Below the pieces are notes generated by a model. That model was not told the DNA's origin. It ran no database searches and saw nothing but the letters and a program-made list of their open reading frames with translations. From VAZQ01 sp035552735 (GTDB lineage: Bacteria; Pseudomonadota; Alphaproteobacteria; Rhizobiales; Xanthobacteraceae), in assembly GCA_035552735.1 (NCBI GenBank), contig DASZKX010000229.1, positions 1 through 18,744 on the forward strand: 18,744 nt of DNA, given 5' to 3'. Shown piece by piece: positions 1-6,818 of the stretch; position 1 is the stretch's first letter; every line of letters starts with the position of its first letter. The translations under genes and the position numbers were made by a program.

Positions 1-254
1 GGCAGGTCGTCGGCCACCACCTCCGTCAGCGGCTTGAACACCTTGAAATGATGCCGGATGTCGGTCCCGGTCCAAAACGCCACCACGGTCTCCAGCGGCG
101 GGCAGCCCGGCACCGCGCAGGTGACCTCCGCCACCATGACGGCGGCGTCCTGCGGCAGGGCGAACCGCTCCCGCGTCCACTCCCGCACCTGCTCCGCGGC
201 GGCGGCATGCCTGGGCGGCTTGCGGCGAAACCCGATATTGGCGGACTTGTTCAA
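1..254 (-). CDS. Conserved hypothetical protein, N-terminal part (runs off left edge)
   Basis: An open minus-strand frame begins at a TTG (252-254) and continues to the window edge, giving 84 complete codons from the N terminus. An in-frame TAG lies four codons upstream, so TTG is the only upstream start. AGGA sits 7 bases before it, a good ribosome-binding site. The product begins MNKSANIGFRRKPP and contains a compact CAVPGCPP segment (Cys46 and Cys51) followed by ETVVAFWTG and a HHFKVFKPL stretch. These look like conserved-protein sequence rather than random high-GC translation. I do not recognise a named family and assign no function. It is divergent from the dehydrogenase gene at 548. Overlapping frames on both strands here are low-complexity Arg/Pro/Ser products and were rejected. 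Confidence 0.6.
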   Translation of the reverse strand, partial: MNKSANIGFRRKPPRHAAAAEQVREWTRERFALPQDAAVMVAEVTCAVPGCPPLETVVAFWTGTDIRHHFKVFKPLTEVVADDL

Positions 255-317
255 CGGTCGATCCTAACTATCTGACATCTAGGAATTGTTTCCGGCTCAT
301 TCCGGGGCATCGGGGCG

Positions 318-469
318 GTAGGTTGGGTTAGCGTGGCCACGGTGCCGGCGGCTCAAGCCGAGGTCTTGATCCACGCGTAACCCGACACCGGCGGCAAGAA
401 GTCGGGTTACGCGCGGGTCGCAGGCTCGGCGGAAACCGCGAGGTCAGGGGCCGCGCTAACCCAACCTAC
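318..469. repeat. Nested palindromic repeat (REP-like)
   Basis: The outer arms GTAGGTTGGGTTAGCG (318-333) and CGCTAACCCAACCTAC (454-469) are perfect 16-base inverted copies. Inside them a second perfect 13-base hairpin is formed by CGCGTAACCCGAC (374-386) and GTCGGGTTACGCG (401-413). The two arms share a G(G)GTTA core, so the element looks like a palindrome within a palindrome. It fills the divergent gap 255-547 between the hypothetical gene and the dehydrogenase. No coding sequence was seen in the gap. The class resembles the GTAGG-ended intergenic repeats of Bradyrhizobium-like genomes; that match is from memory. Confidence 0.8.
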
Positions 470-547
470 AGCGCCGTTTCCTTCGAAGCGGTCGATGATC
501 TAGATTGCCCGCCGATTTGCAACAATCAGCGATGGAGATTTTCCAAA

Positions 548-1657
548 GTGGCAGAAAAAGTGCTGGCGGCGGTGAGAACAGGTCCGAGCAAGACCGAGAT
601 CCGCGAATACCCGATGCCGGACGTCCCGGCGGACAGCGCGCTCTTGAAGATGGAGGTCGGCGGCATCTGCGGCACCGACGTCAAGCTTTATGCGCATCCG
701 CCGACCGACGCCCCGGTGATCATGGGGCATGAGAACATCGGCACTATCGCCAAGGCGGGCGGCGAATTCACGCGGCGCAAGGGCTTTAAGGAAGGCGACC
801 TGGTGTTCGTCGAGCACTACGTGATGTGCGGCAAATGCGAGTGGTGCCACCTCGGCCAATATCGCCATTGCGAGAACACCAACTGGCGCACCAATCCGGA
901 CGCCATCCGCTACGGCTACACCTCGGCCGAGAAGGCGCCGCATCTGTGGGGTGGGTTTGCCCAATACGTCTATCTGCCGTGGAACGCGGTGGTGCATCAC
1001 GTGCCCAAGGGGGTGTCGGCGGAATTGGCCGGTCTGGTGACCCCGATGGCGAACGGGGTCGAGTGGTCGCTGTTCGACGGCGGCGTCGGCTACAACTCCA
1101 CCGTGCTGATCCAGGGGCCGGGCCAGCAGGGCTTGTCGCAGACCGTCATCTGCAAGCAGGCCGGAGCTTCCCTCATCATCGTCACCGGCACCTCCAAGGA
1201 CGGCGCCCGCATGGCGGTCGCCAAGGAGCTCGGCGCCGATTACGTGATCGACGTGCAGAAGGAGGATCCGCTCGCCCGCATCATGGAGATCACCGGCGGC
1301 AAGGGCGTCGACGTCTCGCTCGACTGCACGGCCGGGGCAGGCGCCATCCCGATCCTGCTCGGCATCGAAGTGCTCAAGCGCAAGGGCGGCACCATCGTGG
1401 TGCAGGGCGAGATGGCGGCCTTCCCGAACTTCCCGCTGGAGAAATTCACCGTGAAGTTCATCACCATGAAGAGCGCGCGCGGCCACAGCTACAAGGCCTG
1501 CGAGCTCGCGCTGGCACAGCTCGCCTCCAAGCGTTTCCCCTTGGAGAAGATCACGACGCATCGGTTCGGGCTGAAAGACGTCGACCTCGCCATCCGCTCG
1601 GTCGGCGGCAAGGGCGTGCCGGACGTGATCCATGCGTCGCTGATGCCGTGGGAGTGA
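548..1657 (+). CDS. Zinc-dependent alcohol dehydrogenase, MDR family
   Basis: Medium-chain dehydrogenase of 369 residues, the usual length for the family, which oxidises alcohols or reduces carbonyls with NAD(P)H in the cytoplasm. The GroES-like half carries the catalytic zinc site: Cys41 in GGICGTD, then His61-Glu62 in GHE. The structural zinc lobe is complete, with Cys94, Cys97, Cys100 and Cys108 in CGKCEWCHLGQYRHC. The Rossmann half starts with GPGQQG at 190-195. The start is a GTG at 548, preceded by GGAG about 10 bases upstream. Substrate is not predictable; homologs are annotated variously as alcohol, polyol or threonine dehydrogenases. It stands alone on its strand and converges on the secreted-protein gene at 1804. 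A long open frame on the opposite strand (500-1675) is a codon-bias shadow. Confidence 0.9.
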   Translation: MAEKVLAAVRTGPSKTEIREYPMPDVPADSALLKMEVGGICGTDVKLYAHPPTDAPVIMGHENIGTIAKAGGEFTRRKGFKEGDLVFVEHYVMCGKCEWCHLGQYRHCENTNWRTNPDAIRYGYTSAEKAPHLWGGFAQYVYLPWNAVVHHVPKGVSAELAGLVTPMANGVEWSLFDGGVGYNSTVLIQGPGQQGLSQTVICKQAGASLIIVTGTSKDGARMAVAKELGADYVIDVQKEDPLARIMEITGGKGVDVSLDCTAGAGAIPILLGIEVLKRKGGTIVVQGEMAAFPNFPLEKFTVKFITMKSARGHSYKACELALAQLASKRFPLEKITTHRFGLKDVDLAIRSVGGKGVPDVIHASLMPWE

Positions 1658-1663
1658 GCTTGT

Positions 1664-1774
1664 CGTAGGGCGCAATCGCTTTGTAGCGCCATCAGCATTG
1701 CGCCATCAGCCTCGCCAAACGGCGCAAGGCCCTTGGCCACGTCAAGCGGCGCAGTAAAGCGATTGCGCCCTACG
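1664..1774. repeat. Palindromic element between convergent genes
   Basis: CGTAGGGCGCAATCGCTTT (1664-1682) and its exact reverse complement (1756-1774) form a 19-base perfect inverted repeat. Between the arms GCGCCATCAGC occurs twice as a direct repeat (1686-1696 and 1700-1710). The element lies 7 bases after the dehydrogenase stop and 30 bases before the stop of the convergent gene. It could act as a bidirectional terminator, although no T-run follows either arm. The GTAGG ends resemble those of the element at 318-469. Confidence 0.8.
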
Positions 1775-1803
1775 ATCCCCTTTCAGGTGGAGCTCGGGAC
1801 GCC

Positions 1804-2649
1804 TCAGTTCTTGGTCTGATTGAAATGCTTCAAGCTCGGCGGCGGCTGATCCTTCATGGCGGGCATCAACTCGCCGTCGCCGCTGTTGATCATGTAGTGC
1901 TGACCGCCGATATTGACGTGAACATTGCCCTCGCTGCAGATCGATTCGACCCAGATCGGCTTCTTCTCGCGCTTCATGGTCTTGAGGACCGTCCACGGAT
2001 GCGTGAGGGCGTGGTCTTCAACCGTGATCTGGTCGTACAACGTGTCCGGGTTGGTCTTGTCGAGATAGAGCCGTTCCTTGACCACGGTCTCGCCATCCTT
2101 GTGCACCGGCAGACCGCTGGGATCGAAGGTGCGCGGATTCTTGAGGTTGCGGGTCTCGATCTCGAGCACGTTGTAATGCCCGCTATTGTCCTCATCGATC
2201 CATTTGCCGATCGAGTAGCCCATCCACGAGGGGTCCTCGTCGGTCGGGAAGTCGCGCCCATCCGTATAAACACGGCGCAGCATGCTCAAATATTCCATCA
2301 TCATGTAGGTCGTGTTGGGCGTGACCACGATCTCCATCGGCAGCACCAAGGTCATGGCCCGCGGCATGCCTTCCGGGATGCAGGTGTAGACCGGGTCGTC
2401 CCCAAATCCGCCTTTGGCCACGTCGGCAAGGTTGGCCTCGAAAATCTTCTGGTATTCCGGCGTCAGCGGCGCTTGCTGTCCCCGCCCCGGCGGCTTGGTC
2501 GAATCGAAGACGCCAAGCGGCCCGACGCGCTGCCATTGCCCCGCAAAGGCGGGATATTTGCCGGCGCCAGACGATTGCTGAGCCGCAGCCGGCCCCGCCC
2601 CCACGGCGGCGGCCAGCGCAATCGAAGCGATCATGCTTTTGAACCGCAT
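1804..2649 (-). CDS. Secreted protein of unknown function, partner of the DUF6152 protein
   Basis: 281 residues, starting with a clear Sec signal peptide (MRFKSMIASIALAAAVG, probable cleavage after PAAA near residue 23). The mature part begins with a KYPAFAGQWQRVGPLG segment. It also contains a TCIPEGMPRAMTL motif, a methionine-rich TTYMMMEYLSMLRRVYTDGRDFP stretch split around residues 115-138, and a WMGYSIGKW element. I know this type of protein from alphaproteobacterial gene pairs with DUF6152 but no biochemical role is established to my knowledge. The start is well placed: GGAGG precedes the ATG by 7 bases. It is the last gene of the minus-strand run and lies 72 bases after the DUF6152 gene, so the two are probably cotranscribed. 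Location is inferred to be periplasmic. Confidence 0.8.
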   Translation of the reverse strand: MRFKSMIASIALAAAVGAGPAAAQQSSGAGKYPAFAGQWQRVGPLGVFDSTKPPGRGQQAPLTPEYQKIFEANLADVAKGGFGDDPVYTCIPEGMPRAMTLVLPMEIVVTPNTTYMMMEYLSMLRRVYTDGRDFPTDEDPSWMGYSIGKWIDEDNSGHYNVLEIETRNLKNPRTFDPSGLPVHKDGETVVKERLYLDKTNPDTLYDQITVEDHALTHPWTVLKTMKREKKPIWVESICSEGNVHVNIGGQHYMINSGDGELMPAMKDQPPPSLKHFNQTKN

Positions 2650-2721
2650 TTGTCTTCCTCCCCATGGGTAACGGAACTGATTTTATGATGCGGCTGCGGC
2701 TATCAGACCGGCTGAGCCGCG

Positions 2722-3123
2722 CTATTTGGGGACCGCGACCGGGGTGCCGTCTTTGAACTTGATCGCCAGCGGCTGATATGAGCCGCCTTCGGCGCCGCTG
2801 TGCAGCGGATTGATGGTGGCCTTGATCTCATCGCCGGGCTTCAAGCTCTTGGAGGTCATCCCCTCCCGGACCAGAAGGCCGGGCGCCCCGCCCTCGAGGG
2901 TCCAATCCTTCACGACCCCGTCGGCGCCCTTGACCTCCAATATCAGGAGCGTGTGCGGGCTGACGAACTTGAATTCCTTCACGGTGCCGGCGATCTCGAT
3001 CGGGTGCTCCATATCGAACATGGCGAACGAATGATGCGCCGAACTGGCGCCCGTCGCGGCGACCCATGCGAGGCCCGCCAACACCGCCGCCGATTGCAAT
3101 CGCATGCTCACTTTCGCTCTCAT
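2722..3123 (-). CDS. DUF6152 family periplasmic protein
   Basis: 133 residues from the ATG at 3121-3123, chosen because GAGGAAA lies just upstream and a signal peptide follows directly (MRAKVSMRLQSAAVLAG to SSA). The frame stays open for 24 more codons upstream, but that extension is Arg-rich and would bury the signal peptide. The mature protein starts with the AHHSFAMFD signature, followed by GTVKEFKFVSPHTLL, a WTLEGGAP segment and a LKPGDEI segment. This is the pattern I associate with DUF6152, a small beta-rich exported family of unknown function. The adjacent His-His could bind metal, but this is speculation. It lies downstream of the SDR gene (145-base gap) and upstream of the secreted partner. 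Confidence 0.8.
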   Translation of the reverse strand: MRAKVSMRLQSAAVLAGLAWVAATGASSAHHSFAMFDMEHPIEIAGTVKEFKFVSPHTLLILEVKGADGVVKDWTLEGGAPGLLVREGMTSKSLKPGDEIKATINPLHSGAEGGSYQPLAIKFKDGTPVAVPK

Positions 3124-3242
3124 TATGCCCGTTTCCTCTTGCCGATCTTTGGCGCGCCTACCCGTCGGTCGCCGCAAGATACGACATTCCGGCACAGGAC
3201 AGCAACGCGAAAGGCGGCGTCAAAGGGACCGATGCTAGGGTG

Positions 3243-3257
3243 CTGGGCTTCGCCCGG
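3243..3257 (-). terminator. Short GC hairpin after the SDR gene
   Basis: CTGGGC (3243-3248), loop TTC, GCCCGG (3252-3257), with one G-T wobble. It lies 11 bases beyond the stop of the SDR gene on the minus strand. No T-run follows, so it may be a weak terminator, a pause site or part of a repeat. The rest of the gap 3124-3268 shows no gene. Confidence 0.3.
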
Positions 3258-3268
3258 GACACAGGAAG

Positions 3269-4057
3269 TCAGTGCCTGGCGCTGGTCTCGCCCAGGTGCT
3301 GGCCGCAGTCCATGCGGATGCATTCCCCGGTCATGACGGTCGCGACCTCGACCAGGAAGAGGGCGGCGCGCGCCACGTCGACCGGCCAGATTCCCTTGCC
3401 CAGCGGGAATTCGGCCTTCGCCCGCCGCAGGCGCTCCTGGTACTGCTCCTCGGTGAGAATCTGCCGCGTCCAGTGGCCCAGCATGCCGCCCGGGCACAGC
3501 GCATTGACCCGCACCTGCGGCGCCAGCAGCCGCGCCATCGAGAGCGTCAGGGTGTTGAGCGCGCCCTTCGATGCCACATAGGCCATCGAGCTGCCGCCGG
3601 CCCGCATGGCGCCGACCGAGGAGATATTCACGATTGCGGCATCGCCGGTCGCCTTGAGGTGGGGTGCGGCCGCCCGGCACATCTGGTAATTGCCGATGAG
3701 ATTGACGCTGTAGACGCGCTGGAACTCGGCGGCATCGAGCAGGTCCATCCGCTTGTGCGGGATCGGCTTGGTGGTGGCCGCATTGTTGATGAGCACGTCG
3801 ATCCGGCCCCAGCGATCGACCGCCGTCTTGACCAGACGCACGCAGTCTTCGTCCTTCGACACGTCGCCCTGCACCGCGATCGCGTCCACGCCCGAGGCCT
3901 TGCAGTGAGCCACCACCTTCTCGGCACCGGCCTTGTTGGTGGCATAGTTCACCAGCACGTTGCAGCCGCGCGAGGCCAGGATCTTCGCGCATTCCGCGCC
4001 GATGCCGTCATCCGAGCTTGCCCCGGTGGCAATGGCGGCCTTTCCCTTGATGTCCAA
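3269..4057 (-). CDS. SDR family NAD(P)-dependent oxidoreductase
   Basis: Classical short-chain dehydrogenase of 262 residues from the TTG at 4055-4057. GGAGGG lies 4 bases before this TTG, while the upstream in-frame ATG at 4093 has no ribosome-binding site and overlaps the preceding gene. Motifs in order are the nucleotide-binding TGASSDDGIG (11-20), NNAA (91-94), catalytic Ser147 in NISSVG, the YxxxK pair Tyr160/Lys164 in AYVASK, and the PGG turn (189-191). The Ser-to-Tyr spacing of 13 is typical. The TGASSDDGIG loop carries two acidic residues in place of the usual short glycine loop, a variant often seen with an enoyl-reductase-like TGA-SS-D-GIG pattern. It starts 22 bases after the Bug/TctC gene, so the two are cotranscribed. 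Substrate unknown; a hydroxy intermediate of the local catabolic pathway is plausible. Confidence 0.88.
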   Translation of the reverse strand: MDIKGKAAIATGASSDDGIGAECAKILASRGCNVLVNYATNKAGAEKVVAHCKASGVDAIAVQGDVSKDEDCVRLVKTAVDRWGRIDVLINNAATTKPIPHKRMDLLDAAEFQRVYSVNLIGNYQMCRAAAPHLKATGDAAIVNISSVGAMRAGGSSMAYVASKGALNTLTLSMARLLAPQVRVNALCPGGMLGHWTRQILTEEQYQERLRRAKAEFPLGKGIWPVDVARAALFLVEVATVMTGECIRMDCGQHLGETSARH

Positions 4058-4079
4058 CGAACCCTCCCCTGTGAAAAAA

Positions 4080-5102
4080 TCATTGCTGAACACGCGTCAT
4101 ACGCGCCGCCTTGGCGACCAGCTCCGGCGGCAGCTCGGCGACCATCCGGATGGCGGCCGCGATCGCTTCGCCCGAGCGCGCCTCCACGGTCAGCTTCATC
4201 TGCTTGGCCTCGTCGAGCAGCGCCGGATCCCGCATGGCGGCGTCGAAGGCCTGGCGCAGCGCGGCGACGCGGTCGGCCGGCACGTTCGGCGGCGCCAGGA
4301 TCGGCCGGCCGAGCTCGAGGCTCGAGGCATGGACCTCCAGGATCTTCCGCTGCTCGTCGGTCTTGGCATAGGCGAAGATGGTGGGCACCCTGAGCTCGGG
4401 CACCGGATCGGGCTCGGTGGTGAACAGGATCCGGAAGGTGCCGTCGTCCAGGAGGTGCTGGGCCGAGCCCAGGAACGCGCTGGTGGTCTGGCAGATGCCT
4501 TCGAGCTCGCCGCGCTCCATCGCCAGGATCACGCTGGTCGCGCCCTTGTAGCCGTCGATGACCTTGAACTTCATGCCGAGCAGGTTCTTGAGGAGCAGCG
4601 GCGTCTCGGTGAGCGCCGTGCCGGCGCCGTCGCCGCCGACCACGAGCTCACGCACGAACAGATCCTCCGGCGACTTGATGCCGGAATCGGAACGCGCGTA
4701 GCAGCCGCGATGGGTGATCTCCGGGCTGCCGATCCAATTGAATTTCAGCGGATCGTAGTTCGCGTTGGGCTGCCGCATGAGCGCATAGTTGGGGATGTTG
4801 CGGCTGACCATGCCGAGCGTGGTGCCGTCCTGCGCGGCCTTGTTATAGAGGTGATTGGCGGCGATCAGCGAGCCGGCGCCCGGCATGTTCTCGATCACGA
4901 AGGCCGGGTTGCCCGGAATGTATTGCCGCATATGGCGGGCGACCAGCCGTGCCCAGGTATCGTAGTCCTGTCCGGCCTCGGTGCCGACCACCATGCGGAT
5001 CTGCTTGCCCTTGTAGAAATCCGCCGGCGCTTGGGCGGAAAGCGGCGTCGCCATGCCGAAGCAGCAGGCGATCAACATCAGGGCGCGCATCGATCCCGGC
5101 AT
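4080..5102 (-). CDS. Tripartite tricarboxylate transporter substrate-binding protein (Bug/TctC family)
   Basis: 340 residues from the ATG at 5100-5102, which has GGAGG 5 bases upstream. The frame runs 16 codons further, but that extension is encoded by an intergenic repeat (5121-5190) and is unlikely to be translated. The N terminus is a signal peptide ending near LSAQA. An LIAC sequence at residues 10-13 could also be a lipobox. Family signatures are KQIRMVVGTEAGQDYDTWARL, split around residues 30-50, then VIENMPGAGSLIAANHL, DGTTLGM and a TAFLGSAQ segment. Bug proteins capture carboxylates, including aromatic acids, in the periplasm and normally feed a TctA/TctB membrane pair. No TctA or TctB gene lies in the window, so it must use a distant permease or act as a sensor. 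It lies between the GST and SDR genes. Confidence 0.87.
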   Translation of the reverse strand: MPGSMRALMLIACCFGMATPLSAQAPADFYKGKQIRMVVGTEAGQDYDTWARLVARHMRQYIPGNPAFVIENMPGAGSLIAANHLYNKAAQDGTTLGMVSRNIPNYALMRQPNANYDPLKFNWIGSPEITHRGCYARSDSGIKSPEDLFVRELVVGGDGAGTALTETPLLLKNLLGMKFKVIDGYKGATSVILAMERGELEGICQTTSAFLGSAQHLLDDGTFRILFTTEPDPVPELRVPTIFAYAKTDEQRKILEVHASSLELGRPILAPPNVPADRVAALRQAFDAAMRDPALLDEAKQMKLTVEARSGEAIAAAIRMVAELPPELVAKAARMTRVQQ

Positions 5103-5120
5103 GCTGTCCTCCCGCATGAT

Positions 5121-5190
5121 CGCATTTTCGAACGGAAAACCGGATTCCACCCCCGCCTCGGCGGGGCGGGCATTTTCCTGAAAATGCTCT
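5121..5190. repeat. Rhizobial-type palindrome interrupted by a GC-rich hairpin
   Basis: Read on the minus strand, AGAGCATTTTCAGGAAAA is followed by a GC-rich block and then GTGGAATCCGGTTTTCCG and GAAAATGCG. The outer parts match, from memory, the widespread rhizobial repeat GAGCAT..TC.GGAAAAGTGGAA.CCGGTTTTCCG. A hairpin CCCCGCC (5151-5157), TC, GGCGGGG (5160-5166) sits where the two halves should join. One end also holds a tight palindrome GCATTTTC/GAAAATGC (5170-5177 and 5180-5187). It occupies the gap between the GST and Bug genes and contains a spurious upstream start for the latter. Confidence 0.65.
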
Positions 5191-5201
5191 AACGCACCAA
5201 C

Positions 5202-5900
5202 TCATGGTCTCGCATAGCGCCCGCGACCGAAAAAACGGTCGACATCGTCGGGCTTGGCATGGTCGCGGCTGGTCGGCATGGCCTCGACCTTGCGGGTGGC
5301 GCGCTGCACCGCCGGCCGCGCCACAATGGCGTCGTGCCAGCGCCTGAGGTTCGGCTTGTCCTCGAAGCTCACCCCCTGGCGCTGATGATTGGCGGCCCAC
5401 GGATAGGTCGCCATGTCGGCGATGGTATAATCCGGCCCGCCCAGATAGGCGCTGGCGGCGAGCCGCCCCTCCAGCACGTCGTAAAGCCGCCGCACCTCGG
5501 TCTGGAAGCGGCTGAGCGCATAATCGTTGCCGGGCGGCGCGAACAGCTTGAAATGCGTGAGCTGTCCGAACATCGGGCCGACCCCGGTCAGCTGGATCAT
5601 CAGCCATTGGATGGTCTCGTAGCGCGCCGCCGTCTCCCTCGGCAGGAAGCGGCCGGTCTTGTCGGCCAGGTACATCAGGATCGCGCCCGACTCGATGACC
5701 GTATAGGGACGCCCGCCGGGCCCCTCGTTGTCCACGATGACCGGGATCTTCCCGTTCGGATTGATCTCGCGAAACGCCGGATCGTAGTTGTCGCCCTTCC
5801 ACACGTCGACCGGCATGATCTTGTAGGGAAGCTCGATCTCCTCGAGCATGATGAAGATCTTGCGCACGTTCGGGCTGGTCAACGCATAGAAATCGATCAT
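5202..5900 (-). CDS. Glutathione S-transferase family protein (YfcG/nu-like)
   Basis: 232 residues from the ATG at 5898-5900. The 21-codon upstream extension is Arg/Pro-rich and was rejected because MIDFYALTSPNVRK is a canonical GST beginning. The thioredoxin-like domain covers about 1-85, with Thr8 and Asn11 in the TSPN active-site loop, the cis-proline loop KIPVI (51-55) and the glutathione-binding Glu70-Ser71 in ESGAIL. A helical C-terminal domain follows, with YLGGPDYTIADMATYPW as the N-capping hydrophobic-staple region. The TSPN loop and a VDVWKGD segment point to the YfcG/YghU (nu) group, several of which are disulfide-bond oxidoreductases using two glutathiones; others conjugate or isomerise catabolic intermediates. 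It stands 181 bases after ubiX and 99 bases before the Bug gene. The ribosome-binding site is weak (GAGAG about 9 bases upstream). Confidence 0.87.
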   Translation of the reverse strand: MIDFYALTSPNVRKIFIMLEEIELPYKIMPVDVWKGDNYDPAFREINPNGKIPVIVDNEGPGGRPYTVIESGAILMYLADKTGRFLPRETAARYETIQWLMIQLTGVGPMFGQLTHFKLFAPPGNDYALSRFQTEVRRLYDVLEGRLAASAYLGGPDYTIADMATYPWAANHQRQGVSFEDKPNLRRWHDAIVARPAVQRATRKVEAMPTSRDHAKPDDVDRFFGRGRYARP

Positions 5901-5990
5901 CGGCCGGCGCTCTCGCGGTTGTGGAGGTGCCCTCAAGGTACAAAGGCGCGATGCGGCGGGCAAGCGAGCCCCAGGGCCGATGCCCTACCG

Positions 5991-6067
5991 GTCCTGGCCT
6001 TTGGCCGGGACGACTTGTCCGCGCGCAAAGCGGGGATCGTTCCAAACCCCGAGTCTGGAACGGTCCC
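5991..6067. repeat. Two adjacent stem-loops between ubiX and the GST gene
   Basis: The first stem is GTCCTGGCC (5991-5999), loop TTT, GGCCGGGAC (6003-6011), with one wobble. The second is GGGATCGTTCCA (6033-6044) with TGGAACGGTCCC (6056-6067), a 12-base stem with one wobble and an 11-base loop. The smaller AGGGC/GCCCT pair at 5973-5986 adds to the structure. The second stem begins 15 bases after the ubiX stop on the minus strand, so it could terminate or attenuate transcription, or be a REP element. The remaining gap 5901-6081 shows no gene. Confidence 0.55.
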
Positions 6068-6081
6068 GGGTCAAGCCTTCA

Positions 6082-6699
6082 TCACGTCGCGCTCTTGCCC
6101 GCGGCGGCGCCGACCGTCGTGATCTTGGCGGCGGTCTGCATGTGGCCGTCCCAGCGCTTGGCGAAGGGCGCCGCGATGCCGAACTGGTCGAGCACGCGGA
6201 ACACGATGTGATCGACAATATCTTCGACCGTCTGCGGACGATTGTAGAAGGCCGGCATCGGCGGCAGCATGACCACCCCCATGCGGGCCAGCTTGAGCAT
6301 GTTCTCCAGATGGATCTCGGACAGCGGGGTTTCGCGCACCACCAGGACCAGCCGCCGTCGCTCCTTCAGGATGACGTCGGCGGCGCGATGCACCAGGTGC
6401 TCGCCATAGCCGTTGGCTATGCCGCCGAGCGTGCGCACCGAGCAGGGAATGACCACCATGCCTTCGGTGATGAACGAGCCCGAGGAGATCGAGGCCCCCA
6501 TGTCGCCCTGGCTGTGCACCACGGTCGCGAGCGCGCGCACCTGCTCGACGGTGTGGCGGGTCTCATGCTCGAGGGTGCGTTGCGCCCACTTGCTGATGAT
6601 GAGGTGGGATTCGACCTCCGCATGCTTCAACGCCTCCAAGAGCCGGATCCCGAAGACGGCCCCGGTCGAACCGGTCATGCCGACAATGAGGCGTCGCAT
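6082..6699 (-). CDS. ubiX: UbiX-family flavin prenyltransferase
   Basis: 205 residues, the normal family length. UbiX attaches a dimethylallyl group from dimethylallyl monophosphate to FMN, giving the prenylated FMN that UbiD decarboxylases require. The FMN-binding start GMTGSTGAVFGIRLLE is intact (GSTG at 10-13). It is followed by the PCSVRTLGGIANGYG segment around residues 85-99, the LVVRETPLSEIHLENM stretch (Arg123-Glu124) and the C-terminal PPMPAFYNRPQTVEDIVD region with an Arg-Tyr-rich phosphate site. The ATG at 6697-6699 has AGGA close upstream. It lies 119 bases downstream of the UbiD gene on the same strand, the classical pairing. This family also includes Pad1-type enzymes; the distinction does not change the reaction. 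A housekeeping ubiX for ubiquinone may exist elsewhere. Confidence 0.93.
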   Translation of the reverse strand: MRRLIVGMTGSTGAVFGIRLLEALKHAEVESHLIISKWAQRTLEHETRHTVEQVRALATVVHSQGDMGASISSGSFITEGMVVIPCSVRTLGGIANGYGEHLVHRAADVILKERRRLVLVVRETPLSEIHLENMLKLARMGVVMLPPMPAFYNRPQTVEDIVDHIVFRVLDQFGIAAPFAKRWDGHMQTAAKITTVGAAAGKSAT

Positions 6700-6782
6700 T
6701 GAATTCCTCGTATTTTACGCGCTTGCTCCAGACGGTTCAGCCATAGCGGCCGGGCCGCGAGGCCGCAACTCCCCCTGCCCTT

Positions 6783-6806
6783 CCCTCCCCCGCTTGCGGG
6801 GGAGGG
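6783..6806. repeat. GC-rich hairpin between ubiD and ubiX
   Basis: CCCTCCCCCGC (6783-6793), TT, GCGGGGGAGGG (6796-6806): an 11-base perfect stem 12 bases beyond the ubiD stop. There is no T-run, so it is more likely an intercistronic mRNA-stabilising or attenuating element than a full terminator. Hairpins of this CCCTCCCCGCAAGCGGGGAGGG type are, from memory, frequent repeats in alphaproteobacterial genomes. Confidence 0.7.
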
Positions 6807-6818
6807 TTAGGGTGGGGG

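Noticed and set aside
318..469. Riboswitch or structured non-coding RNA
   Set aside because: The structure is two simple nested perfect stems, as in REP-like repeats, without conserved internal loops of a known riboswitch.
500..1675. Minus-strand open frame of 391 codons opposite the dehydrogenase
   Set aside because: It mirrors a gene with complete zinc and Rossmann motifs, and its own product is His/Asp/Arg/Leu-rich with no recognisable domain, the usual antisense shadow in high-GC DNA.
5103..5150. Upstream GTG start extending the Bug/TctC protein by 16 residues
   Set aside because: The extension is encoded by the intergenic repeat and lacks a ribosome-binding site, whereas GGAGG precedes the ATG at 5102.
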